Under the pieces are notes generated by a model. It made no database searches and had not been told where the DNA came from. It was given only the letters and a program-made list of their open reading frames with translations. From NCBI GenBank assembly GCA_016708315.1, contig JADJGC010000014.1, positions 1 through 64,000 of the forward strand: a stretch of DNA of 64,000 bases, read 5' to 3'. Source of the DNA: a bacterium. Its GTDB lineage: Bacteria > Zixibacteria > MSB-5A5 > CAIYYT01. Positions 42,148 through 51,172 of this stretch are shown here, one piece after another. Every line of letters begins with the position of its first letter. The first letter of the stretch is position 1. The position numbers were made by a program, and so were the translations under genes.

Positions 42148-42777
42148 GTGGCTGGTGATGTAATACAAAAAGAGTCTGGCGGAGGAAAACACAAAGGACT
42201 GCGCCGTCCCAAGCGTCGTCTCGGTATTCGTATCGATATGACTCCCATGGTCGACATCGCGTTCCTGTTGCTAATCTTCTACATGGTGACAACCGTGTTT
42301 GCCATGCCTCAGGCGATGGAAATCAATCTGCCGCCAAAGGCCGAAGAGGAGACTGTCGAAGATCGCGTCAAGGTCAAGGAGAGTAATCTCCTGCGCATCT
42401 ATGTCGACAAGTACAACGACTACTACTACAAGATCGGCGCCGAGCGCGTCACGGGACAAGACATCAAAGTGCCGTGGCCGATTCCTGCCGATTCAGTTCG
42501 CGAATTGTTTATTCGCTATAATTGGGAACGTCCGAAATTGAATACACTGCTTCTCATCCATCCTGAAGCCAAGTATTCAATGATGGTTGACATGCTTGAT
42601 GAAGTCGAAGTTGTCGAAGCCTTACTGCGTCGCAACGAAGAATTCATGACTTCATACAAGGCAGCTAATCCGGAAGAAGAGCGTTTTTCATTCCGCTATT
42701 CGATCGACCATTGGTCGGATCGCGATACGAAAGTGTTTGACGAGCGGGTTTACAGTCAGACAGGAGGAGTCAGATAG
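42148..42777 (+). CDS. exbD: ExbD/TolR biopolymer transport protein (second, longer copy)
   Basis: The 209-residue protein repeats the pattern RLGIRIDMTPMVDIAFLLLI with the Asp in the helix, but has a longer periplasmic domain than the first copy (FIRYNWERPKLNTLLLIHPEAKYSMM). The start is GTG after GGAGGTGATG. Two ExbD paralogues per operon are common in the FCB group. Confidence 0.93.
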   Translation: MAGDVIQKESGGGKHKGLRRPKRRLGIRIDMTPMVDIAFLLLIFYMVTTVFAMPQAMEINLPPKAEEETVEDRVKVKESNLLRIYVDKYNDYYYKIGAERVTGQDIKVPWPIPADSVRELFIRYNWERPKLNTLLLIHPEAKYSMMVDMLDEVEVVEALLRRNEEFMTSYKAANPEEERFSFRYSIDHWSDRDTKVFDERVYSQTGGVR

Positions 42778-42779
42778 TT

Positions 42780-43511
42780 ATGGCATCCAACGTCTATGTA
42801 ACCAAGTGGTCGCCAATCGGCGCCATCGAGCTCAAGAGCTCCTACCAGAAGAATATGCGCAATGCTGTTCTGCTGGTACTCGCATCGTTCTTTCTGATCT
42901 TCGCTGTCATTGGATTGGTTCGCATGCTGATGGCGTCCGACGCTGCCAGCGCGCCTTCGATCATCATTCGCGACTTATCCGAACTCGGTCCCCCTCCATC
43001 AGTAGCAAGACGCGACGTGCAGGTGAAGGTTCAGCAAGAAATTGCCGCACCGAAGTTCACCTTGCCCGAGGCAGTTCCTGATGAAGAAGTGACTGAAGAC
43101 TTTGTCATTGTCTCCCAGGAAGAACTGGCCGAAATCAGTTCGCCGGTACTTTCCGAAGGCGATGGCGCTGGTAACGTTCAGTTTGATATTCCCATCGAAG
43201 AGTATATTCCGACACCCGATGAATTTGTGGCGGTCGAAGAACGCCCCGTCAAGATCCAGGATGCCCCGCTCAAGTACCCCGAAATTGCCCGTAAAGCCGG
43301 CATCGAGGGAAGCGTTTGGGTGAAGGTACTTGTCGATCGCAGCGGCAACGTCAAGGACGCCATCATTGCTAAAGAATCCGGCGCCAACGCAGGATTTGAA
43401 GAAGCAGCTATTGAAGCAGCCAAGCAGTGCAAATGGAAGCCGGCAATGCAGAACAAACAGCCGGTCGCCCTTTGGGTTACCTATGAAATCAAGTTCCAGC
43501 TCAAATCGTAG
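42780..43511 (+). CDS. tonB: TonB-family energy transducer
   Basis: The 243-residue protein has a membrane helix (about 25-48, AVLLVLASFFLIFAVIGL), a linker with acidic and proline residues, and a C-terminal TonB-C domain (about 155-243: YPEIARKAGIEGSVWVKVLV). It transmits energy from ExbB/ExbD to outer-membrane receptors. The C-terminal domain is close to that of the tandem TonB-C protein at 19283. It starts 2 bp after the second exbD and ends the operon at a strong terminator. Confidence 0.92.
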   Translation: MASNVYVTKWSPIGAIELKSSYQKNMRNAVLLVLASFFLIFAVIGLVRMLMASDAASAPSIIIRDLSELGPPPSVARRDVQVKVQQEIAAPKFTLPEAVPDEEVTEDFVIVSQEELAEISSPVLSEGDGAGNVQFDIPIEEYIPTPDEFVAVEERPVKIQDAPLKYPEIARKAGIEGSVWVKVLVDRSGNVKDAIIAKESGANAGFEEAAIEAAKQCKWKPAMQNKQPVALWVTYEIKFQLKS

Positions 43512-43540
43512 TTAACGATTTGTAGCGGATTGTTTCTGTT

Positions 43541-43573
43541 AAGCGGCGGATCACACGATCCGCCGCTTTTTTG
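43541..43573 (+). terminator. Strong terminator after tonB
   Basis: AAGCGGCGGATC pairs perfectly (12 bp) with GATCCGCCGCTT over ACAC, followed by TTTT. Confidence 0.9.
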
Positions 43574-43610
43574 TGTTTCAATTGCGGTGACGACGCCGGC
43601 ATGAAAGGGG

Positions 43611-43640
43611 TTGACATAATGGTCAATATGGGTATATTAT
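43611..43640 (+). promoter_or_regulatory. Promoter of the dockerin-bearing secreted protein gene
   Basis: TTGACA at 43611 with TATATT after a 16-nt spacer, or TATTAT after 18 nt. The -10 overlaps a dyad (next entry). Confidence 0.65.
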
Positions 43641-43657
43641 CTATCTAATAGATACCC
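43630..43657. promoter_or_regulatory. Dyad overlapping the -10 region
   Basis: GGGTAT (43630-43635) and ATACCC (43652-43657) are inverted with a 16-nt AT-rich centre. Its place over and just after the -10 suggests a repressor site; the regulator is unknown. Confidence 0.4.
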
Positions 43658-43694
43658 ACACTTCTACTTACGCCATTTGGCAAACGGAGGAAAT

Positions 43695-45167
43695 TTGAGC
43701 CGAGCACTATCATTGTTCTTCATTGTGGCAGCGCTCTCCCTCTGGGGCATGGAAGCCAGAGCCAGCAACTATGTTCTCGACAGCATAGCAACGTTTACCT
43801 ATCCAAGCGCCGGAAGTCTCGGCGGCAGCGATTGCTGGGGCTGGAAAGCACCGGACGGACAGCTGTACGCAATTATGGGAGTTCGTGACGGCGTCGCATT
43901 TGTCAATGTATCTACTCGCTCCCAGGTGCAGATGGTTACCGGTCCCAAGAATAGCTGCTCTGCCTACTGGCGCGATATCAAAACTTACCAGCACTATGCA
44001 TACATTACATCTGAGTGCACTGGGACGAATCAGGGACTGATGATTATCGATATGCAGTATCTCCCCGACAGCGTCCATTTCGTGAAGTCAATCAATGTGC
44101 ATCCTTCGGGTGATGTGACCTCGCACAATCTCTCGATCGACACCCTCAACGGCTACGCTTATCTTGAGGGCCGCAACCAGCTTAATATGTCAATCCATGT
44201 GTGGAGTCTTGCCGATCCGGAAAATCCGGTTCATGTTCACAGCTTTGGCAGTGCGGACGGAATCCACGACGTTTTAGCGACAGACGATACAGTCTATGTA
44301 GCCGATGGTTGGGCGCCGACAGTGTCGATCTACGACATGACTGTCAAGACTGCGCCGCAGTTGATTGGTCAGATTACGATACCCAGCGCCGGTTATGTTC
44401 ATAATGTCTGGCCCACCGAGGACCGCAACTACATGGTGACCACAGAAGAGACGCAGGGGAAGACAATCAAGATCTGGGACATTCAGGATCTCGACAACAT
44501 TCAGTTGGTGGGTCAATATCTCGGCAATTCGAACGTCGCTCATAACGTTCATTGTATGGGGAATTTCGTCTATACCTCGCACTATGCTGCCGGTTGCGAA
44601 ATTCACGACATCACCAATCCGGCCGCACCGGTTTCTGTGGCTAAGTTCGATACTTGGCCGACCGCAACCGGGTTTGACGGTTGTTGGGGAACATTCCCCT
44701 TTGCTGACAGCGGCTATGTCTACGCCTCAAACATGAACGGCAAGTTCTACATCCTGCAGCTTCGCGATACTACTGACATCGCAGATGCCGATAACGATGG
44801 TATTGCCAACACTTCCGACAATTGCCGCTTCGCCGCGAATCCCGGTCAGGAAGACGCCGACAGTGACGGTGTCGGTGACATCTGCGACAATTGCCTGAAC
44901 GTCTCAAATCCGCTTCAGGAAGATTCGAATCTGAATGGAATCGGCGATGCGTGTGATGTGGTCTGCGGCGATGTCGACCAGAACAGCACAGTAACCGTTA
45001 CTGATGTTGTCTATCTTATCACTTTCATTTTCGGCGGTGGTCCCGCGCCGAGTCCGATTGATATCGGAGATGTCAACTGCGATGCGCAGGTGACCGTTTC
45101 AGATGTCGTCTATATCATCAACTACATCTTCTCAGGCGGCAGTGTGCCTTGCGCCCTGTGCCCCTAA
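43695..45167 (+). CDS. Secreted choice-of-anchor-B-type beta-propeller protein with TSP3 and dockerin-like repeats
   Basis: The start is taken as TTG after ACGGAGG, giving 490 residues; TTG at 43677 is an alternative. After a signal peptide (ending EARAS) come LVIVD-type repeats, e.g. HVWSLADPENPVHVHSFGSA and IWDIQDLDNIQLVGQY (about 30-360), typical of choice-of-anchor-B proteins. Two thrombospondin-3-like calcium repeats follow (DADNDGIANTSDNC, DADSDGVGDICDNC) and then a dockerin-like pair (DVDQNSTVTVTDVVYLITFI, DVNCDAQVTVSDVVYIINYI). It is predicted to be extracellular. The function is unknown. Confidence 0.85.
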   Translation: MSRALSLFFIVAALSLWGMEARASNYVLDSIATFTYPSAGSLGGSDCWGWKAPDGQLYAIMGVRDGVAFVNVSTRSQVQMVTGPKNSCSAYWRDIKTYQHYAYITSECTGTNQGLMIIDMQYLPDSVHFVKSINVHPSGDVTSHNLSIDTLNGYAYLEGRNQLNMSIHVWSLADPENPVHVHSFGSADGIHDVLATDDTVYVADGWAPTVSIYDMTVKTAPQLIGQITIPSAGYVHNVWPTEDRNYMVTTEETQGKTIKIWDIQDLDNIQLVGQYLGNSNVAHNVHCMGNFVYTSHYAAGCEIHDITNPAAPVSVAKFDTWPTATGFDGCWGTFPFADSGYVYASNMNGKFYILQLRDTTDIADADNDGIANTSDNCRFAANPGQEDADSDGVGDICDNCLNVSNPLQEDSNLNGIGDACDVVCGDVDQNSTVTVTDVVYLITFIFGGGPAPSPIDIGDVNCDAQVTVSDVVYIINYIFSGGSVPCALCP

Positions 45168-45200
45168 TCGATCAGCATAATTGTATTCGATACAAAATAG

Positions 45201-45226
45201 AACGGCGGATGAGATCATCCGCCGTT
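45201..45226. terminator. Bidirectional hairpin between convergent genes
   Basis: AACGGCGGATGA pairs perfectly (12 bp) with TCATCCGCCGTT over GA. There is no long T run, but it lies 34 bp past the secreted-protein gene and before the convergent GGDEF gene. Confidence 0.65.
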
Positions 45227-45280
45227 TCGACTTTCTGAGCGGTCTTCAGAGATTCTATGAGATAGCGGAATCAGTTGTCT

Positions 45281-46171
45281 TTAGTAGGACACATGATTGC
45301 GCCCGCGATGCTTGGATTTGTACATCATTGCATCCGCTTTCGCAATCAGATCGGTCGATGACCGCATCTCGTCGGAGATGCCTGCTATGCCAATACTGAT
45401 ACTGAAGTCAAGCTTGCGGCTCTGGTAAGAGTAGCTCCACTTCTCGACCAGTTGCGACAGTCTTTGCGCCATTAGCACTGTGTTGTTCAAGTCTGTTTCA
45501 GGGCAAATTACCAAGAACTCGTCACCGCCAAGTCGTCCGAAGAAATCCTGCTGACGAACATTCTTTGACACCAGTCGTGAACTTTCGATGAGCAGTTGAT
45601 CGCCGGCGAGATGCCCGAATGTGTCGTTTATTTGCTTGAAATGGTCGATGTCGTACAACAGCACCGACAATGGCCGCACATAGCGACGAGCACGGGCGAA
45701 CTCGCTCTCAAGTCTGCTCATGATATGCTGGCGGTTGAAAATGCCGGTAAGAAAATCTGTCGTCGCCAGCGAATACATCTGACCGAAGAAGCGGTTCTCA
45801 ATCGAGCTCGAGCGAATGAACTTGAAAAGCACCCGCCCAATCAGAATCAAATCGCCATCGCAAAGTACCGACTCTTTGACCCTCTGTGAATTGACAAAAG
45901 TCCCGTTCGTGGAATCCAGATCGCGCAGCTTGACGCAGTCGCCTTCAAGAACTATCTCTGCGTGTCGGCGGCTGACGTTCTCGTCATCAATGGGTATGTC
46001 CAAATCCGCCATCCGGCCGATTGTTATCGCTCTGGAGTTAACGGTATACGTCATCCCCAAGAGCGAGCCGTGCATGACAACCAGCATCGGTTGTTGATTG
46101 CCTTCGGATACTCCGGCTTGGTCGCCGGTACTGCGAATCAGTGTCGATGTCTCACTAAGTCGGTCGAACAT
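45281..46171 (-). CDS. FHA-GGDEF diguanylate cyclase
   Basis: The 296-residue protein has an N-terminal FHA domain (about 28-115: ITIGRMADLDIPIDDENVSRRHAEI, LDSTNGTFVN) that binds phosphothreonine, and a GGDEF domain with FGRLGGDEFLV. A product-inhibition I-site RQQD lies five residues before GGDEF. It is expected to be an active, feedback-inhibited cyclase making c-di-GMP, tied to Ser/Thr phosphorylation. No kinase is adjacent. Confidence 0.93.
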   Translation of the reverse strand: MFDRLSETSTLIRSTGDQAGVSEGNQQPMLVVMHGSLLGMTYTVNSRAITIGRMADLDIPIDDENVSRRHAEIVLEGDCVKLRDLDSTNGTFVNSQRVKESVLCDGDLILIGRVLFKFIRSSSIENRFFGQMYSLATTDFLTGIFNRQHIMSRLESEFARARRYVRPLSVLLYDIDHFKQINDTFGHLAGDQLLIESSRLVSKNVRQQDFFGRLGGDEFLVICPETDLNNTVLMAQRLSQLVEKWSYSYQSRKLDFSISIGIAGISDEMRSSTDLIAKADAMMYKSKHRGRNHVSY

Positions 46172-46419
46172 CTCTTACCTGTTTCATGTTTCAAACGAGA
46201 ATCCTCTTTACCATTTTCGGCTAACTTTGCAGGATGTTTAGCGGCGGCTCGACCGCTCTGCTACCGAAAAAGTGGACCAGTGGATTTTGCGGGAAATATT
46301 TGTTGTTCGCAGGCAGCATGCGTCATATTATGGAAACAGATGGGGCGGCTAATTCGGTCGCACTTTTGGTCAAGTCTTAGCAATTAGAAAATCAAATAAA
46401 CCGACACTCGGAGGAATAG

Positions 46420-47457
46420 ATGTTCCGAAAACTGACAGTTCTTGCATCGCTATCGCTTGCTCTGCTCGCTTTTGGCTGCAGTGATGACGATTGCCCTACC
46501 TGCACCGACAATGGACCGGTCCTTGGTCTGAACAAGCACAAAATTGACCTTGGTTCGTCCAGCACGACCGCGAATTTCGTTATCAGTAACAAAGGCACCG
46601 GAAACTTAGCGTGGGATCTGAGCATCGCCTATCGCTTTGCCGCAGAAAAACCGGCAGCCCCGGCGCATGGCGGATGGCTGGAATTGTCAACCCTTGCCGG
46701 CCAGAACGATGGCACGGTTACGCTCACTATTAACCGCGCCGAACTTGACGAATTGGGCGCCTCTCGCGCGGTGATTATTGTCAATACTCCCGGCGCTGTT
46801 AATACCACCCGTGATAGCATCGATGTCCACATCTTGAATAGCGGCGAATTGGTCATCACTGACGACGGTACATTCGAGGCCTGTCAACAGGTTGGTGTCC
46901 TCGATTACTACTGGGTCAAGGGCTTCGAAATGCCACACGGCCAAGAGCGTGTTTTTATTGATTCAGTGTCCGTTAACTTCTGTCAGGGCGACACCGTAAT
47001 CCAACTTCTGGCATACGATGCTGCATTCGACCAATCGATTGACCTCTATGTCCCATTCAACGCCATTGGTGTAAGCAATTCCTTCTTCACGGTTTTTGAG
47101 GGATGGAATACGTTTCCCGTTGACTGGTATGTGCCAAATGGTCCGATATTCTACGCTGGGTACTTTCAATTGGGAGGAGCGCGTCCCGACTTAAGAATCG
47201 ACACCTCAAGCGACACCGATACACTTTGCTGGGTGGCGCGAGACGTCTCCCAGAATCCAGGTGAATCTTTGCTGGAGTGGCAGTGGTTCCCCAATTTTGA
47301 GACCTTCGCCATTCGCGTCTTTGTTTCACCGGTACTCGAGTACAATCCCAAGATGATTGCCGCTCAATCACGCGGTGAGATTGAATCCGCTCTCAAGACC
47401 GGATACGCCTACAAAGGAAAGTATCCGATGAGCGTTAACCCGTCGATTCCTCGATAG
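46420..47457 (+). CDS. Lipoprotein with BACON/Ig-like N-terminal domain
   Basis: The 345-residue protein has a signal peptide and lipobox (LLAFGC). Residues about 30-135 look like an Ig-type BACON domain (IDLGSSSTTANFVISNKGTGNLAWDL, DGTVTLTINRAEL). The remainder is beta-rich and unrecognised. GGAGG precedes the ATG. It is likely exposed on the cell surface. Confidence 0.7.
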   Translation: MFRKLTVLASLSLALLAFGCSDDDCPTCTDNGPVLGLNKHKIDLGSSSTTANFVISNKGTGNLAWDLSIAYRFAAEKPAAPAHGGWLELSTLAGQNDGTVTLTINRAELDELGASRAVIIVNTPGAVNTTRDSIDVHILNSGELVITDDGTFEACQQVGVLDYYWVKGFEMPHGQERVFIDSVSVNFCQGDTVIQLLAYDAAFDQSIDLYVPFNAIGVSNSFFTVFEGWNTFPVDWYVPNGPIFYAGYFQLGGARPDLRIDTSSDTDTLCWVARDVSQNPGESLLEWQWFPNFETFAIRVFVSPVLEYNPKMIAAQSRGEIESALKTGYAYKGKYPMSVNPSIPR

Positions 47458-47472
47458 CATTAGCTCTCAGTT

Positions 47473-47507
47473 CTTCCCCTCTCCAGCCATAGGCGGGAGA
47501 GGGGAAG
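47473..47507. terminator. Perfect 12-bp hairpin between convergent genes
   Basis: CTTCCCCTCTCC pairs perfectly with GGAGAGGGGAAG over 11 nt. No T run follows on either strand, so it may be a dispersed palindrome or a factor-dependent end. Confidence 0.5.
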
Positions 47508-47535
47508 TGACTGCAAATCTCTCGGTCGCTAAGAC

Positions 47536-49428
47536 CTATCTTTTATTCATCAAGCTGAATTGAAATGCCCGAACGACGACATCCACGCTGTCGGCTTCGG
47601 TTATGGGATGCGATAGGGTGTCGTCACCGCACACGAATAGCTGTGCGCGGTCTGTCGGAGCGAACTTAAGCTCGCCATATTGCGTCTCGGTTTTGCCATC
47701 TCCTAAATGCGTTAATGTCAACCGTGGGAAATTGCGGCTGAAAATTGCCCCAAGGAGCGCGTTATATTCTTCGTTTCGCGGCCCGAGCATCGCCAATTTG
47801 GTGGGGAACCGTGTGATGCGCAGGTACGTGCGAGTCAACGAACAGAGACGAAGATCGTCGTTGCGGATCGGGATGTTCATCAAATAGAGGAATATAGCTT
47901 CCGCCGGCTGGCGATACTTAACGTCGGCAGTGTAATAAAAAAGACGCACGAAGTTCGTCGATGCCGCCGCATTGATTGAAAACGGCTTCATCGGAACCGA
48001 CATGCGGCCGATGACGTCTGATCCGGCAATATCGGTAGTCAATCCGCCCGTGGCGGGATCATTGAACTGCGAGTATGTCGCTTCGGAAAGTCGTATTCCT
48101 TCTGCAAGGTACCGCTGTTTGCCGGTCGTTTCATACGCATCCAAAAGCGCCGTTACCATCGCTACCTGGTCCGCCAGAATCATAGGGTCGTTTGCTTCTT
48201 GACTCAAGATGCTGTGACGCATCAAACCTTTGTTGGCAACGCCAACAGCAAGGAGCGAATCAAGTGTCTTGGTTGCGTACTCAATCAACTCCTGACGCTT
48301 CAGGACTCTACCGGCTTTGAGATATGCACTGACGCCGTAACAATTGGCCGCAGTGTAAACTTCCCGCTGTATCGCCGGCAGGCCGATCTTGCGTCGATTA
48401 GCATCATCCTTACCGAAGTATTCACGAGGATCAGTAAGCTCATTGTCGTGCAGAACGACTCCTGCCTGGCTGTTATAAAATCCCCAACCACGGTCGGTGC
48501 GAAGAAACTTGTCTATGTAGCTCACCGCCTTCTCAGCAACTCCCATATACGTAGAATCCTTGGAGTACAAAAATGCATCAACATAGTTGATTAACAGCAT
48601 TGCGTTGTCCGCAAGGAGTTTCTCATGGCTGGGGTTGCTCCAATCAGCGAACGCCGCACTTCGATAGAACCCTCCCCAAACTGGATCCAAAAGATTCAGC
48701 TGCGCCTTCAGAGTGTGAGTAATCTCGTCCTTAAACAACGGACCGCCTTCAGGGGCAGTGGCAGTGAAGGCAAAGTCGTTGACTTCAGGAAGCGGGAATT
48801 TCGGCTGATTGCCGAATCCGCCATAGGTCGAATCATAGTAGTGCGCCACAACACGTTCGGTGTAGCGGATCAACTCATCAGAAGGCCGCTGCAGTTTGCG
48901 TGCACTGACCGACTGCCTGAATACGCTGTCGAGTCGCGCAGCTTGCATCTCAGCAAGAACTGGAGTGTGTTGCCAGGTATCACTCACTCGTTTCAATAAT
49001 AGCTGCAATGAGTCCGCCGGTACACGTACCGTCCCGCCCAGCAGACGCAGGTCCGGGGTCAGGATGACACAAGAGGGATATCCGCCGAGTGAATACCGCT
49101 CGGCAACATTGGGATAGCGGTCGCCATCGACTTCAATCGGGATGTACTGACTATTGAGAATCTCCACTATCGTGTCATTTCCAAACAACTCGCGCTCCGC
49201 TTCAGCGCAAGGCGCGCACCACGGCGTGCTTAGATACAAGAAGATTAGCTTGCTCTCGTTCGCCGCTTTCGAAAATGAGGTCTGATCCCACGAATTCCAC
49301 TGGACCTTGTCGGTGAATTCCTTGTGAGCGACTGGACGTGCAGAATTATCATCAGCTGAATGGCAGGCTGTAACCGCAAGAATGACAACCAGAGAGATTG
49401 CCGCAAAATGAGTGTATCTTGTTTTCAT
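47536..49428 (-). CDS. DUF255/YyaL-like thioredoxin-domain lipoprotein
   Basis: With start at the ATG of MKTRYTHFAAISLV the protein has 630 residues and a lipobox (AVTAC). A thioredoxin-like domain has a redox motif WCAPC (STPWCAPCAEAERELF) and cis-Pro region GGYPSCVIL, followed by an alpha/alpha-barrel-like region of the DUF255/YyaL type. Most family members are cytoplasmic; this one is exported. Its function is not established. Confidence 0.85.
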   Translation of the reverse strand: MKTRYTHFAAISLVVILAVTACHSADDNSARPVAHKEFTDKVQWNSWDQTSFSKAANESKLIFLYLSTPWCAPCAEAERELFGNDTIVEILNSQYIPIEVDGDRYPNVAERYSLGGYPSCVILTPDLRLLGGTVRVPADSLQLLLKRVSDTWQHTPVLAEMQAARLDSVFRQSVSARKLQRPSDELIRYTERVVAHYYDSTYGGFGNQPKFPLPEVNDFAFTATAPEGGPLFKDEITHTLKAQLNLLDPVWGGFYRSAAFADWSNPSHEKLLADNAMLLINYVDAFLYSKDSTYMGVAEKAVSYIDKFLRTDRGWGFYNSQAGVVLHDNELTDPREYFGKDDANRRKIGLPAIQREVYTAANCYGVSAYLKAGRVLKRQELIEYATKTLDSLLAVGVANKGLMRHSILSQEANDPMILADQVAMVTALLDAYETTGKQRYLAEGIRLSEATYSQFNDPATGGLTTDIAGSDVIGRMSVPMKPFSINAAASTNFVRLFYYTADVKYRQPAEAIFLYLMNIPIRNDDLRLCSLTRTYLRITRFPTKLAMLGPRNEEYNALLGAIFSRNFPRLTLTHLGDGKTETQYGELKFAPTDRAQLFVCGDDTLSHPITEADSVDVVVRAFQFSLMNKR

Positions 49429-49517
49429 CTTCACAAGATATCGACAGAACCGTCTCGCGCCAACACTGAATTCCAATTTGTTATGCCTGCTGCGTCGAGT
49501 CGTCTGGGGACAGCCAC

Positions 49518-49548
49518 GAAAAAAGCGGCAAGCCATTTGGCCGCCGCT
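49518..49548 (-). terminator. Terminator of the sigma/anti-sigma operon
   Basis: On the minus strand AGCGGC pairs with GCCGCT (plus an inner GCC/GGC stem) and is followed by six T residues. Confidence 0.8.
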
Positions 49549-49573
49549 CCTGATTGGTCAATTCAAGACTCTA

Positions 49574-50359
49574 CTAAAACGTCGAAGCAAATCCCAATAA
49601 TTGATCTTCCCCGAGCTTACTGACCGCAATGCACTCATGATTCTTGCACTGCCAGATAACATAATGGAACTTGGGGCAACTGCCCATGTAGTACGTCTTG
49701 CCGTTATGCTGCAATTGCCGGAAAGCAGATTTGTCAATAGTATCGCGATCCAGCACAAATATCGACACGTCTGTGCCGCTGTAATCATAGTCGATATGCG
49801 GCTTCTCGCCGCTGTCGGTGTGTGCCAATGCCGCACCCTCGATCTGATAGTCACTTTGTGGGATCTTGAATAGATCATCTGGAAGACTGCCGAAGTGCGC
49901 AAGTGCCGATTGGACTACCTGCGGATCCTGCGACTTGACAAGATACTGAAGCACGTGATCGAGGCACTTGTTGTGCTCCATCGCAAATGGATAAACCGCT
50001 TCCAAGACTGATCCCTTGGGTGAGAACGGATTGATTAGAACTAAAGCGATCAATGCCGCTGCGGCAATTGGAGCCAATAGGTAGAATACACTGCGCCCAG
50101 ACGAACTACTTGAAGCGCCCTTGTTATCCCCGCGATCAATCTTCTCGATTTCTTGCAGGACTTTGCTTTTGAGGTTCTGAATATCGGCTGGAGATTTAAC
50201 CTTCTGCTGGATCAGTTTGTTGAAATCTTCTTCAAGTTTATACTGTTCCAGACAGTGGGTGCATACTTCAAGGTGCGATTTTACCTGATGCTTCTCATCG
50301 GATGGTAGCTCCGAATCAAGATAATCGTAAAGCTTGGCTAATACTTCCCGACAGTTCAC
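49574..50359 (-). CDS. Membrane anti-sigma factor with zinc-binding ZAS motif
   Basis: The 261-residue protein has an N-terminal zinc-binding anti-sigma motif (HLEVCTHC, with Cys3 in NCREVL), one membrane helix (about 90-110: APIAAAALIALVLI) and a ~150-residue extracytoplasmic domain with several cysteines. ZAS proteins hold an ECF sigma factor until a signal (often redox) releases it. The GTG start overlaps the sigma gene's TAG by 1 bp. Confidence 0.88.
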   Translation of the reverse strand: MNCREVLAKLYDYLDSELPSDEKHQVKSHLEVCTHCLEQYKLEEDFNKLIQQKVKSPADIQNLKSKVLQEIEKIDRGDNKGASSSSSGRSVFYLLAPIAAAALIALVLINPFSPKGSVLEAVYPFAMEHNKCLDHVLQYLVKSQDPQVVQSALAHFGSLPDDLFKIPQSDYQIEGAALAHTDSGEKPHIDYDYSGTDVSIFVLDRDTIDKSAFRQLQHNGKTYYMGSCPKFHYVIWQCKNHECIAVSKLGEDQLLGFASTF

Positions 50360-50952
50360 TATTCTGCTCTCTCCTTGGGTGCGCCGCTGCTGTTAGTGTA
50401 TTCCCATAGCAGTTTCTGGAGAATCTTCCGTCCGCGATGTAGTCTCGATTTCACTGTTCCAACCTGTATGCCGAGGATATCGGCTATCTCCTGATATGCA
50501 AAACCTTCATTAAATGCCAAGACAACGACCATTCTGAATTCTTCCGGCAATTTCTCAATCGCAGCTACTACGTCGGCGTCGAGGACCTTGTTGAAGAAAT
50601 CCTTCTCGGGATTTCCAGATTCACTCGACATTCCGGTGATTTGACTGTGTAAATAACTGTCGTCGATTTCATCGAAGGAGACTGAGGTGGATTCTTTCTG
50701 TCGGGCTCGGTAGGTGTTGATGAATGTATTCGTCATGATCTTGAACAACCAAGCCTTGGCATTAGTGCCTTTCTCGAATCGGTCAAAGCTCTTGTAAGCC
50801 TTTAGCAACGTCTCCTGTACCAGGTCCTCCGCGTCTCCGGGGTTCTTGGTCATTCTCACTGCGGTTCGGTAGAGAGCCTCGGTATGTACCATGGCTTCTA
50901 ATTCGAACTCGCTCTTTAGGCTTGGTGTTTTCTTGCGAAACATGGTTACCAC
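50359..50952 (-). CDS. ECF sigma-70 factor (SigR/RpoE-like)
   Basis: The 197-residue protein has region 2 (YRTAVRMTKNPGDAEDLVQETLLKAYKSFDRFEKGTNAKAWLFKIMTN) and region 4 (PEEFRMVVVLAFNEGFAYQEIADILGIQVGTVKSRLHRGRKIL). The KGTNAKAWLFKIMTNTFIN segment is typical of the SigR/SigH group, whose anti-sigma factors sense thiol oxidation. It is translationally coupled to its anti-sigma factor. Confidence 0.94.
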   Translation of the reverse strand: MVTMFRKKTPSLKSEFELEAMVHTEALYRTAVRMTKNPGDAEDLVQETLLKAYKSFDRFEKGTNAKAWLFKIMTNTFINTYRARQKESTSVSFDEIDDSYLHSQITGMSSESGNPEKDFFNKVLDADVVAAIEKLPEEFRMVVVLAFNEGFAYQEIADILGIQVGTVKSRLHRGRKILQKLLWEYTNSSGAPKERAE

Positions 50953-51102
50953 TATCTAACCAACAGCAAGCCGTTTGTCAATAGAGAGAACAAGAGGGTA
51001 GTGTAATGGTTCCCTCTCAACTCAGGTATTTTTGGTCAATACCAGCGCCCTCGAGATGGATCAACACTGTCCCAATCCCACAAAATCCAGTCGCCTGTTT
51101 GA

Positions 51103-51139
51103 CAATAAAATAGGGCACCCGGCTGAAGCCGAATGCCCT
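51103..51139 (-). terminator. Terminator of the two-component operon
   Basis: AGGGCA/TGCCCT outer stem with inner CGGCT/AGCCG; on the minus strand it runs into ATTTTATTGT. It lies 34 bp past the response-regulator stop codon. Confidence 0.7.
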
Positions 51140-51172
51140 TCAATAGGCGAAGTAAGTGACGTAGTGAACGGA

